This document shows, in pieces, positions 56,648-64,000 of a DNA stretch of 64,000 nucleotides. Numbering within the stretch: the stretch's first letter is position 1; each line of letters opens with the position of its first letter. The translations under genes were made by a program, and so were the position numbers. The notes beneath the pieces are model-generated. The model was not told where the DNA came from. It did not search any database and saw only the letters and a program-made list of their open reading frames with translations. The stretch is from Pseudidiomarina tainanensis. GTDB lineage: Bacteria; Pseudomonadota; Gammaproteobacteria; Enterobacterales; Alteromonadaceae. Where the stretch lies: assembly GCF_004214835.1 (NCBI RefSeq), contig NZ_PIQJ01000001.1:1488001-1552000 (forward strand), read 5' to 3'.

Positions 56648-57390
56648 ATGCTTTGGAAGCGAACGTTTCTGTCGTGTTGTTTTTGTCTTATTGTCGCGGT
56701 AGTGCCGCACATAGCCTTAGCCAACAACACGACGATTATTTTTACAGGCTCTCAATATTACCCGCCACTTCAGTGGCTTGATGAGAATTTCCTTTATTAG
56801 AAGAAACTGGTTTAGCGACGCAGGTTACACGCTGGGTCATAAAAGAAACCACTGCGATGATTCAACGACTGAATCTTTGTCAAAAAGGTTTGGTGATAAG
56901 CATTAATGTTTCAACACGTGATTTAACCGAGCTCGATTTTGTCAGTTTTATGCGCAAAACAGTGACCAATATCGATCCACAATGCCTGCAATTGAAAATT
57001 ACCGAAACGGGTTTGATTGACGACTCCGAACGTGCCCTTTATGTGTTATCAAAAATGAATGACCTCGGAATCAGCTGTTCAGTTGATGATTTTGGTACAG
57101 GTAACTCGTCACTGTCGTACTTAAGTAAATTCCCTGTCGCTGAAATCAAACTTGATAGAAGCTATGTGTTCGATATTGCCAACAACGAACGGAATCACAA
57201 AATAGTGCAATCAACAATTGAAATGGCACATATGCTAGGCCTATCCGTAACCGCGGAAGGTGTCGAGGAGCATGATACAGTGGCGATTTTACGCACTATG
57301 AAGTGTGAAACCATTCAAGGATATGTGCTATCGCGACCTATCTCTGAGCAAGACTTAGTCGCGTTCTTAAACACTAACCCACAACTTTAA
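56648..57390 (+). pseudogene. remnant of a sensor EAL (c-di-GMP phosphodiesterase) protein with internal deletion
   Basis: From the ATG at 56648 a signal peptide (to A-L-A, residue 25) and the first strand of a periplasmic SBP_bac_3-like domain (T-G-S-Q-Y-Y-P-P-L-Q-W-L-D-E-N) are read, then a TAG at 56798-56800. In the next frame, at about 56791, the sequence resumes with P-L-L-E-E-T-G-L and continues through the second half of an EAL domain (D-D-F-G-T-G-N-S-S-L, K-L-D-R-S-Y-V, A-E-G-V-E-E, Q-G-Y-V-L-S-R-P) to 57390. The rest of the sensor, any GGDEF domain and the E-A-L motif itself are gone. An open frame from an internal ATG at 56857 gives a 177-residue fragment without the catalytic Glu. 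Confidence 0.85.
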
Positions 57391-57394
57391 AACG

Positions 57395-58141
57395 TTATAA
57401 TTGGATGCCCCAATGTTGTGCTGTTTGTTTCACTGCGGCAACATTTTCGGATGCATGAATCGAAATCGACGTCTCAGCAAAAGTTGGCTCTATACGAAGA
57501 TGCTGGCGCAACCAATCGACCATTGCTTCACCTGAATGAATTGTTTTGACGCCGCCCCAATAATCCGAAATTTGCTGGGCTATAAGTGGAAAGTGAGTAC
57601 AGCCAAGTAACACCACATCAGGTTGCTCTAAATCAGCAAAATAATGATGTATCGTTTCTTTTAATACTGGCCCAAAAAATAATGCTTCTTCGACGATGGG
57701 AACGAATAACGGTGTCGCAATCGCGTCAATATGGTTAAAACCAAGCTCGCCGATATGCTGTTGATACACGCCAGATTTAATAGTTGAGCGCGTTGCAATA
57801 ATTAGAATCCGAGCATCCTGATTGGCTAAATTCAACTGTTTCAAAGCCAAAACACCGGGCTCAACGACACCATAAACAGGCTTATTGGAAAACTGTCGCA
57901 TCGCTTCTAAAGCGGTCACACTCACCGTATTACAAGCAACAACTAAACAATCAACATCAGAGCCATTAAAGAACTCGACTGCCTCAAGCGCATAGCGGGT
58001 GACTGTATTTTTGTCTTTATTGCCATATGGAACACGCGCAGTATCGCCGTAATACAACAGCTCGCTAAATAATCCACTTTGTTGTAGTGCCTTTGCAACC
58101 GTTAAACCACCCACACCACTATCGAATACCCCAACCTTCAC
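57395..58141 (-). CDS. murI: glutamate racemase
   Basis: MurI makes D-glutamate for peptidoglycan. The 248-residue protein has F-D-S-G-V-G-G-L-T (residues 6-14), V-A-C-N-T-V-S with the first catalytic Cys near residue 70, and L-G-C-T-H-F-P with the second near 180. It starts at a GTG overlapping the kinase gene's stop (GTGA). It is the last gene of the eight-gene minus-strand operon; its placement behind a two-component system may simply be a conserved junction or may link cell wall supply to the system. Confidence 0.96.
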   Translation of the reverse strand: MKVGVFDSGVGGLTVAKALQQSGLFSELLYYGDTARVPYGNKDKNTVTRYALEAVEFFNGSDVDCLVVACNTVSVTALEAMRQFSNKPVYGVVEPGVLALKQLNLANQDARILIIATRSTIKSGVYQQHIGELGFNHIDAIATPLFVPIVEEALFFGPVLKETIHHYFADLEQPDVVLLGCTHFPLIAQQISDYWGGVKTIHSGEAMVDWLRQHLRIEPTFAETSISIHASENVAAVKQTAQHWGIQL

Positions 58142-59484
58142 AGATTATCTCCCCATTGAACGCGGCAGATAAAATACTGTTGTTGATGACTAAACTCAAC
58201 TGAAACACCCAGTTGACGAGCAAGGTTTTGCACAATACTTAAACCTAACCCAGCCCCCTGCACATCGAGGTGTTTCCCACGATAAAAACGCTCGCTCAAA
58301 CGCTCTACGTCAACACGATGATCTTCAACAATCGCGTTCTTAATCTGTAACGAATCAGCTTTTAAGGTGATTTCAATACGGGTGTGTTGAGGCGAATATT
58401 TGATCGCATTATCAATGAGGTTAGCAAGCAATACGCGCCAATAATCTAGGTTGCCATCAACAGTCAGTAACTCGGGCAAATCCACATCAAAGGTCAACCC
58501 CTTTGCCTCTGCAAGAGCATAATACTCAGCAATTATTTGACGTACCTCTTTGGCTATGTTCACTTTTTCGATTTGTGTCGGTGGTAATTCTGCCCGCGAC
58601 AAAAGTAATAAACTTTCCACCAGCTGAATCAAACGATCAGTGCTGTAAAGTAAATTTTTTAATTGGTCTTGTTGCGGTTGTTCTTTGCTGGATATTAAGT
58701 TCTGCAAGCTTGCTTTTAAACTCGCAAGAGGAGTTCTTAATTCATGAGCGGCATCGGCTGAAAATCGCTTCTCCCGGTGGAACGTTTGTTCAATGCGCCC
58801 CAAATAGTAGTTCAAAGCCTGTTTAACAACCGCCACCTCTTCATCATCGTTGGCTGGTTCTATGGCACTATAATCATCTGGCCGCCGTTTTCGTAAGTGA
58901 CTCGCCAAGCGTTGAAAACTGACAAAGCTTTGATTGATTGTCCACCAACCTAACCACAACATCATTGGGAGTAAAATCAAAACAGGCACTAAAGTATCTG
59001 TCGCAAGATCACTGCGTAGTTCAGAGCGGAAGCTATCTTCTTGTAACAGCAGCACATGGTAATTGCCTGAGTTCATTCCGAATGCGTGCCAAATTTCACC
59101 ATCTAAATGAATCGTGCTGAAACCGAGTTTAAATGGAACTTGCTGTTGTGATGGTGCGCCGAGCGTTCGAATTGACCATTCCGAATCGAGGTCCACAATT
59201 CGGTAGGACAATTTGTCTTCATATTCATGATTACTCACATCACCCAGAATACGTGAGCCGAGATCAAGATGTTGTTCGGTTAGATGCTCTGGTAAAAATG
59301 CGGCTAGCGTTTTTGCCTGCTGCACCATTTCTGCATCAAACAATTCGTCAACTTCATGGCTAACCTCGTAATAGATCCATATCGCAGACAAGCCTGAACT
59401 GATTAAATAAACGGCCGATACGAATACGAGGATTCTGCGTCGAATTGAACGGAATTTTTTTCTTAACCGCGAGATTAATTGCAT
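58138..59484 (-). CDS. sensor histidine kinase, QseC/PmrB type
   Basis: The 448-residue membrane kinase has TM1 (about residues 18-38), a periplasmic domain of about 125 residues opening with V-D-E-L-F-D-A-E-M-V-Q-Q-A, as in QseC/PmrB proteins, TM2 (about 164-183), a HAMP-like linker, the H-box F-S-A-D-A-A-H-E-L-R-T-P with His247, N-box N-L-I-D-N-A-I-K-Y and G-box G-A-G-L-G-L-S. It should phosphorylate the regulator encoded just upstream, whose gene it overlaps by ten bases. The signal is unknown. Confidence 0.93.
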   Translation of the reverse strand: MQLISRLRKKFRSIRRRILVFVSAVYLISSGLSAIWIYYEVSHEVDELFDAEMVQQAKTLAAFLPEHLTEQHLDLGSRILGDVSNHEYEDKLSYRIVDLDSEWSIRTLGAPSQQQVPFKLGFSTIHLDGEIWHAFGMNSGNYHVLLLQEDSFRSELRSDLATDTLVPVLILLPMMLWLGWWTINQSFVSFQRLASHLRKRRPDDYSAIEPANDDEEVAVVKQALNYYLGRIEQTFHREKRFSADAAHELRTPLASLKASLQNLISSKEQPQQDQLKNLLYSTDRLIQLVESLLLLSRAELPPTQIEKVNIAKEVRQIIAEYYALAEAKGLTFDVDLPELLTVDGNLDYWRVLLANLIDNAIKYSPQHTRIEITLKADSLQIKNAIVEDHRVDVERLSERFYRGKHLDVQGAGLGLSIVQNLARQLGVSVEFSHQQQYFICRVQWGDNL

Positions 59485-60137
59485 TTTAAGCGATATCCGA
59501 TGCCGCGAATGGTTTCAATCCATTCTTTATGTCCTAATTTACGTCGCAAGTTAGAAACATGTACCTCAAGCGCGTTGCTTTCAATGTCCGATTCACTTTG
59601 AAATACCGCCTGCTCAAGCCTGTCTCGGCTTAAAACACGCTCAGGAGCTGACATCATGGCTTTTAGTAACTCAAATTCACGGCGCGATAAACTGATTGGT
59701 GCTCCGGAAACGGTAACCTCTCTTGTGTTGATATTAAGCTGCAAAGGTCCAACCTGCATGTCTGAGGATGCCTGGCCAATTCGCCGCCGGCATAAAGCCC
59801 GCAAGCGCGCAGCAAGTTCATTCATATCAAACGGCTTAGTGAGATAATCATCCGCCCCAGCGTCTAGATGAGCTATTTTGTCGTGAACATGTTCACGTGC
59901 GGTCAATACTAGTATTGGAATCGTTCCACCGCGTTTACGTATGCTGCTCAGGACACGCGTACCGTCGAGATCCGGAAGACCAAGATCAAGGATCATGGCG
60001 TCGTATTCGTTATGGTTAAGTTCAGAAATCGCAGCCCCTCCCGTTCGTACCCAATGTACCGAGAAGTCTCGGTCAGACAGTCCAAGTTGGACCGCCTGAC
60101 CCAGTAGTGCATCATCCTCAACCAGAAGAACCCGCAT
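59475..60137 (-). CDS. OmpR-family response regulator, PmrA/QseB type
   Basis: The 220-residue regulator has a receiver domain with acidic pair E7-D8-D9, phosphoacceptor D51 in I-L-D-L-G-L-P-D, and K in L-T-K-P-F, then a winged-helix DNA-binding domain with L-S-R-R-E-F-E-L-L-K and the C-terminal R-G-I-G-Y-R-L. Overall wording is closest to QseB/PmrA/BasR regulators, which recognise CTTAA repeats; a perfect box of that kind is at 54534-54550. The gene abuts the TPR gene (TAA-ATG) and overlaps the kinase gene. Confidence 0.94.
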   Translation of the reverse strand: MRVLLVEDDALLGQAVQLGLSDRDFSVHWVRTGGAAISELNHNEYDAMILDLGLPDLDGTRVLSSIRKRGGTIPILVLTAREHVHDKIAHLDAGADDYLTKPFDMNELAARLRALCRRRIGQASSDMQVGPLQLNINTREVTVSGAPISLSRREFELLKAMMSAPERVLSRDRLEQAVFQSESDIESNALEVHVSNLRRKLGHKEWIETIRGIGYRLKCN

Positions 60138-60782
60138 TTAACCTACCTTTTTTCCTATTTTGGCTAGCAACGCTTCAACTTCAATGCGTCGCTGCGCATC
60201 CGCTAACGGCCGTTGTGGCCGAGGTGCAGCTGCTAATGCGCGCTGAGCAAACTGCTGTGCTCGCGTATATTTTCCTTCTTCATACAAATAGTCGGCGTAA
60301 AAGTAGTTGGGGTCAATACCATCGGGGTTAATCTCGAGTGCCTTTAGCAATAATTCTTCAGCTTTTTCATCATCACCGAAGCCGAGTGGCCAACCAGGCA
60401 CTTTATAATACAACGTACCAAGACTGCCATATGCTGAGCCTTGTAAAGCGCTAGCATCTAACTTCAGTGCATACTCAAGCGATTTGCGGGCATCTTTTGC
60501 TAAACCTAACGCACCCAAGCCACCTTTAGCACCAGCAAATGTGCTTTGCACAATACCACGCCAAATAAATGCTTCCGCATTATTGGGTTCAGCATCAGTC
60601 CAAGCTTTCGCTTCATTTAACAACGCTTCGAAAGCATCCTCTTGGGCATCGCCCTGTAAGGTATAATTCACTTCTGCCCAACGAGTTTGAATCTGACTTA
60701 AGGTTGCTTCGTCGGCATACGCTGATGACGCCAACACAGTTAGCGCCAAACCTAAACCATTAATATATGATTTTACTTTCAT
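60138..60782 (-). CDS. secreted tetratricopeptide-repeat protein
   Basis: The 214-residue protein has a signal peptide (residues 1-23, A-S-S-A-Y-A) and TPR-like helix pairs at about residues 60-110 and 140-195 (A-E-E-L-L-L-K-A-L-E-I-N-P-D-G and A-Q-Q-F-A-Q-R-A-L-A-A-A-P). Between them is a conserved-looking Gly/Pro segment Y-K-V-P-G-W-P-L-G-F-G. It is a periplasmic scaffold candidate. Start overlaps the stop of the SDR gene (ATGA). Position between the biosynthetic-looking genes and the regulator suggests a link to sensing or transport of the product. Confidence 0.82.
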   Translation of the reverse strand: MKVKSYINGLGLALTVLASSAYADEATLSQIQTRWAEVNYTLQGDAQEDAFEALLNEAKAWTDAEPNNAEAFIWRGIVQSTFAGAKGGLGALGLAKDARKSLEYALKLDASALQGSAYGSLGTLYYKVPGWPLGFGDDEKAEELLLKALEINPDGIDPNYFYADYLYEEGKYTRAQQFAQRALAAAPRPQRPLADAQRRIEVEALLAKIGKKVG

Positions 60783-61576
60783 GATGCGGCTCCTTTAGTG
60801 AGCTGTTTAAGTAGTAAACGAGGTTTTTTCATGGCTCCGTCGACAATCCCAGGGAGGATTCCATTTAAACGAACCAAAAGCTTTTCTGGCCAACCAATTG
60901 TGGTATTGGCATGCCCCTTTTCTATTTGCCGTAAGGCAAGTTGTGCAACAACTTCCGGCGTATCTTCAGTAGTTTTTAATGCACGATTCATTGCGCTCAT
61001 CAAGCCATCATTCATTGATGTAGCAATCGCTCGCGGCGCACAATAAAAAACTTTTGCCTCCGTTTGTTCGCGCTCACGTTGCAATCCTTGCGTAAATCCC
61101 CGCATGCCAAATTTAGAGGCGTTGTAAAGCGTTTGCCCAGGGAATCCTATCGCGCCAAACACCGAGCCAATATTTAAGACCCAACCAAAATTTGGCAACT
61201 GCGGTAACACCAGCTGCGTTAACTGCATCGGACGGATCAGATTGGTTCGAATAACGGTTTCAATATCGGCCCCAGAGACTGACTCAAATGGCCCGACGAC
61301 GGTAATGGCAGCATTATTAATAAGCGCTGTTACCGGCCGTTCGTGCTGAGCTTGCATATACGCATCAACAACTTCGAGAAAGTCATCCGCTAAAACATCA
61401 GCCACTAACAACGGCTGCTGTAGAGATTCCGCCAACGGCTCAAGTTTCTTGAGGTTACGACCAACTAGTGTTACCCGAGCACCTTTGGCGGTGAGTTGAC
61501 GAGCAAGTTCCTGTCCTAGACCGCCAGTAGCTCCGGTTAGCAACACATGTTGATTACGCCAATTCACCGTGTTCAT
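60779..61576 (-). CDS. SDR family NAD(P)-dependent oxidoreductase
   Basis: The 265-residue short-chain dehydrogenase has T-G-A-T-G-G-L-G (residues 15-22), N-N-A-A near residue 87, the catalytic Ser in N-I-G-S-V-F-G and Y-N-A-S-K near residue 149. It has about 20 extra C-terminal residues rich in Lys and Leu (P-R-L-L-L-K-Q-L-T-K), possibly membrane-touching. NADP use is plausible from the G-R-N-L-K-K region after strand 2. It is coupled by ATGA overlaps to the diiron protein upstream and the TPR protein downstream. Confidence 0.92.
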   Translation of the reverse strand: MNTVNWRNQHVLLTGATGGLGQELARQLTAKGARVTLVGRNLKKLEPLAESLQQPLLVADVLADDFLEVVDAYMQAQHERPVTALINNAAITVVGPFESVSGADIETVIRTNLIRPMQLTQLVLPQLPNFGWVLNIGSVFGAIGFPGQTLYNASKFGMRGFTQGLQREREQTEAKVFYCAPRAIATSMNDGLMSAMNRALKTTEDTPEVVAQLALRQIEKGHANTTIGWPEKLLVRLNGILPGIVDGAMKKPRLLLKQLTKGAAS

Positions 61577-62262
61577 GATGCGAGCTCATGAATTTCGCTT
61601 ACTGGCTCAGCAGCTAGCTCCGGTATAGCCCGGAACATATCGCCATATAACCGATAAACATGTTTTGCTGTCGTAATAATGGCTTGTTGCGCGGCTTCGT
61701 CGGTCACCTTGTTCATCAGCGTTTCAAAAAACTCGACATGTTCTAGGTCAAGGTCGCCGTGTGATAACAAGTAACTGAAAGCTGTGTCTGGAAGCTTCAG
61801 ATTCTCTTTAATTTTGCCGGCTACTTGAGTTGCCAACTTCACGCTCGTACCCTCAAGTACATGTGCCATGCCAAAGAACGACGCTGGATGAACATCATCA
61901 ATGCGATGGTAAACCAAGGCGACCATTGCCGCGGTGGACGTGTGTGCTTCACTCTGCTCGACAACTTTGGGTTGCAAGCCCGTGGCTTTAAGATCATTCA
62001 GAATCCAGCGCTCATGACCATACTCTTCATTGATATATTCAATGATGGCGCGACGCATCCACTCTTGCTGATGAGAAATACGGCTTCCAGCACGCATCAA
62101 TAAAGGCGTCGTATGTTTAACGTGATGAAATGCTTGGGTCAGAAAAGCCTGGTATTGAGCAAGGCTAATGCGGCCAGCCAAAGCATCAGCGATGATTGGT
62201 GCGCTGAGCAAATATTGTTTTTCTGCTTTAGTTGCTTCGCATAGTTGATTGAAAAATGACAT
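61573..62262 (-). CDS. heme-oxygenase-like diiron protein (HDO family)
   Basis: The 229-residue helical protein has a full set of candidate diiron ligands: E80 and H83 (N-E-E-Y-G-H), E137 (H-V-L-E-G), H168, D172 and H175 (S-H-G-D-L-D-L-E-H). The spacing of the first pair (+3) and last triad (+4, +3) is that of UndA-like heme-oxygenase-like diiron oxidases, which oxidise fatty acids or amino acids. TenA and PqqC share the fold but not this ligand set. It sits between an AMP-dependent ligase and an SDR, so an acyl substrate activated by the ligase is plausible. Confidence 0.8.
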   Translation of the reverse strand: MSFFNQLCEATKAEKQYLLSAPIIADALAGRISLAQYQAFLTQAFHHVKHTTPLLMRAGSRISHQQEWMRRAIIEYINEEYGHERWILNDLKATGLQPKVVEQSEAHTSTAAMVALVYHRIDDVHPASFFGMAHVLEGTSVKLATQVAGKIKENLKLPDTAFSYLLSHGDLDLEHVEFFETLMNKVTDEAAQQAIITTAKHVYRLYGDMFRAIPELAAEPVSEIHELAS

Positions 62263-62276
62263 AAATATACCTCTCG

Positions 62277-63683
62277 CTACGTTGCGCTGGAGAAAAGAAT
62301 TGGCTCAAAATTTGTTCGAATGACGTCACGACGTAATCGACCGGTGCCGGTTAATTGTTCATTTGCTACCGAAAAAGGCGTGGTCAACACCTTGTAGTCT
62401 TGAATGTGTGCATAATCCGGAAGTGCGCGATTCACGCGTTCAATAATTGTCGCTGCATCACTAGTTTTATCGCGCAATACCAAGAGTGCTGTTAAGGGAA
62501 TTTGTTCATCCCCCAGTACCGCCACTTGCAACACTTCAGGTTCAAGCGCGAGCAGTCCCTCAAGCCATTCAGGATCAACATTGCGACCAAAAGCCGTCAC
62601 AATCGTGTTCTTTTTACGGCCGAGAATGTGGAGATTGCCATGCGCATCAAACTGCCCCCAGTCACCGGTGGGTAGCCCTTTGGGATACCAGCTTTCGGGT
62701 TGATTGAGGTAGCCTAGCATGCAGTTACCTGACACCCAGATTTCATTGTCTTTCAGCTCAACTTTGGCATGGGGTAGTGGCTTCCCGACGCTTCCTAGCA
62801 CGCTGTTATTGGGCTTGTTAAATGCCACAACAGAACCAAACTCAGATAGGCCATAGCCCTGCACCACAGGCAAACCCAATTGATACGCCTTTTGTTCAAG
62901 CGGCTCAGGCAAACGTGCACCACCCACGGCTAATAATTTGAATTGAGTCGCTTCGAGATAATTCGAACTCACGCCCTGAACAACTGCGCCTAATAGCGCC
63001 GGTGTTAGAATGAGACTCTGGGGTTGATAATGATTCAGCGCTTGGAAAAAAGCCTGACCGTTGAGGCCCGACGAACCTTTTAAACCTAACTCATCGGAAG
63101 ACGGCAACACTACTTCATGGCCAAGCCATAAACTTAAATAAACGCCCGCCACGTTCTCCAACAACACCGCTAACGGCATGATGACCAAGTGACGTTGCGT
63201 CGCAACATCGCCAACGCGCTCTGTTAACGCGCCAACGGTGTTAAATAGATTATCGGTAGACAGGCAAACACCCTTTGGCGCTCCTGTACTACCCGACGTA
63301 TAAGTAATTTTTGCCGTATGTAGCGGTAACTCTGGAATAGTTGTTGGTGCAAGAGGCTGTAATTTGCCGTTACCTAGCACAACAACATCAGCGCCACTGT
63401 CACGTAATACATTGATGCGTTGCTCAGGCGTGAAGAATGGCGGTATCGGGATACATACACGCTGGCAAAACATAATCGCGAGATCATAAATCACCCAGTT
63501 CACGCTATTGCTCATATCCAGCGCAAAACGTTGATAAGAAGTTTTATTGATCACCTCAATTAACTGCGATAACTGCTCTGCAAGTTGCACATAGGTTAAC
63601 TGCATGTTGCCATCAACAAGTGCTAACTGTTCTGGATTCGCTGTAGCGTGAGCGTCAAGCCGCTGTTGGAATTGCTTTAACAT
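62277..63683 (-). CDS. AMP-dependent ligase / acyl-CoA synthetase-like protein
   Basis: The 468-residue ANL-superfamily protein has Y-T-S-G-S-T-G-A-P-K-G near residue 128, Q-G-Y-G-L-S-E near 275, T-G-D-W-G near 344 and G-R-K-K-N-T-I-V-T near 357. It is shorter than most acyl-CoA synthetases (500-560). The A10 segment reads L-T-G-T-G-R-L-R-R with Arg449 where the catalytic Lys is expected, which may weaken or change adenylation. The gene overlaps the hemolysin-family gene by seven bases and stands 14 bases before the diiron gene. Confidence 0.9.
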   Translation of the reverse strand: MLKQFQQRLDAHATANPEQLALVDGNMQLTYVQLAEQLSQLIEVINKTSYQRFALDMSNSVNWVIYDLAIMFCQRVCIPIPPFFTPEQRINVLRDSGADVVVLGNGKLQPLAPTTIPELPLHTAKITYTSGSTGAPKGVCLSTDNLFNTVGALTERVGDVATQRHLVIMPLAVLLENVAGVYLSLWLGHEVVLPSSDELGLKGSSGLNGQAFFQALNHYQPQSLILTPALLGAVVQGVSSNYLEATQFKLLAVGGARLPEPLEQKAYQLGLPVVQGYGLSEFGSVVAFNKPNNSVLGSVGKPLPHAKVELKDNEIWVSGNCMLGYLNQPESWYPKGLPTGDWGQFDAHGNLHILGRKKNTIVTAFGRNVDPEWLEGLLALEPEVLQVAVLGDEQIPLTALLVLRDKTSDAATIIERVNRALPDYAHIQDYKVLTTPFSVANEQLTGTGRLRRDVIRTNFEPILFSSAT

Positions 63684-64000
63684 GCAATCGACTCCAACAA
63701 ACTAAAGCTGGCCTTGGTCGATTCAAGCGGAGCCTGTAAAAACTTCCCCTGAGCGACCCACCCAGCAAAAACCATCGGTTCATGCTGGTAATAATCGCCC
63801 CAAATCGACTGTAACTCAGTTGGCAGAGCTGACTCTTTAGCCTGCGCCAAGATGGTCAACTTCACGCCCGACCGCGCCAGTTTCAAGTTTAAGTAACGTG
63901 TTGCAGTGAATACCGCCACTTCACGCCGCAAGTCTTTTAGGGCGCTAACAATTGCACTAAAAAGTAACTGCAGATACACCGCAGATGTTGCGGCCATCGA
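63677..64000 (-). CDS. thermostable hemolysin family protein, C-terminal part (cut by window edge)
   Basis: The last 107 residues of a longer protein are present; the frame continues beyond the window, so the Met at 63997 is probably internal. The text V-F-T-A-T-R-Y-L-N-L-K-L-A-R-S-G-V-K-L and W-G-D-Y-Y-Q-H-E-P-M-V-F-A-G matches my memory of the thermostable hemolysin (delta-VPH) family of vibrios, which has a GNAT-like fold. It is the most upstream visible gene of the operon. An acyltransferase role is inference. Confidence 0.75.
   Translation of the reverse strand, partial: SMAATSAVYLQLLFSAIVSALKDLRREVAVFTATRYLNLKLARSGVKLTILAQAKESALPTELQSIWGDYYQHEPMVFAGWVAQGKFLQAPLESTKASFSLLESIAC

Overview
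The window reads as a core-chromosome segment of a marine gammaproteobacterium, most likely of the order Alteromonadales. An Idiomarina-like genome is my best guess from protein style, moderate GC and the density of c-di-GMP genes, but no rRNA or marker search was possible. Coding density is high, with many 4-base ATGA overlaps. I see no tRNA, rRNA, insertion sequence, prophage or CRISPR array. No stretch above about 300 bases lacks a gene.

Layout. 1-6.5 kb: end of an RND adaptor and two tandem RND permeases. 6.5-12.5 kb (minus): comEC, msbA, lpxK, a Trm112-like gene and kdsB (DNA uptake and LPS supply). 12.5-16.3 kb: a DUF2062 gene and lolCDE (lipoprotein release). 16.4-23.2 kb (plus): mfd, csiV, a MarR regulator and a secreted nuclease. 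23.3-25.1 kb: an ECF-type sigma factor, a small membrane protein placed like an anti-sigma factor, and a periplasmic PDZ protein. 25.1-26.6 kb: a lipoprotein alkaline phosphatase behind a Pho-box-like promoter. 26.5-31.7 kb (minus): a tight five-gene operon holding a Fn3-like membrane protein, a sodium:solute symporter, a 39-residue membrane peptide, a PyrB-like carbamoyltransferase without the aspartate-binding R-x-Q loop, and an AsnB-type amidotransferase. 31.8-35.6 kb: folK, a folM-like reductase and acnA. 35.8-37.7 kb: a PAS-GGDEF protein and tesB with a FadR-like operator. 37.7-39.6 kb (minus): udk and a frameshifted nucleoside transporter. 39.8-44.7 kb: an M16 peptidase and the formaldehyde pair frmA-frmB. 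44.8-48.5 kb: three c-di-GMP enzymes. 48.6-54.5 kb: a patatin-like lipoprotein, a small catalase, a DUF3149 microprotein behind a perfect FNR box, a methyltransferase, a SixA-like phosphatase, a LURP-one-like protein, a GNAT and dgkA. 54.6-57.4 kb: an LTA-synthase-like membrane enzyme and the remnant of a SBP/EAL protein. 57.4-64 kb (minus): an eight-gene operon of thermostable-hemolysin-family protein (cut by the window edge), AMP-dependent ligase, heme-oxygenase-like diiron protein, SDR, TPR protein, a PmrA/QseB-type response regulator, its kinase, and murI.

Two places look most like undescribed biology. One is the 57.4-64 kb operon: ligase, diiron oxidase, reductase and a GNAT-like hemolysin protein suggest a small-molecule or lipid pathway co-transcribed with its own two-component system. 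A perfect PmrA-type box (CTTAAG-N5-CTTAAG) lies 3 kb away between dgkA and the LTA-synthase-like gene. The other is the 26.5-31.7 kb operon, where a carbamoyltransferase of altered acceptor site is coupled to a transporter, a microprotein and an amidotransferase. Pho, FNR, FadR and PmrA-like sites, and two dyads at translation or transcription starts, give unusually concrete regulatory hypotheses for one window.
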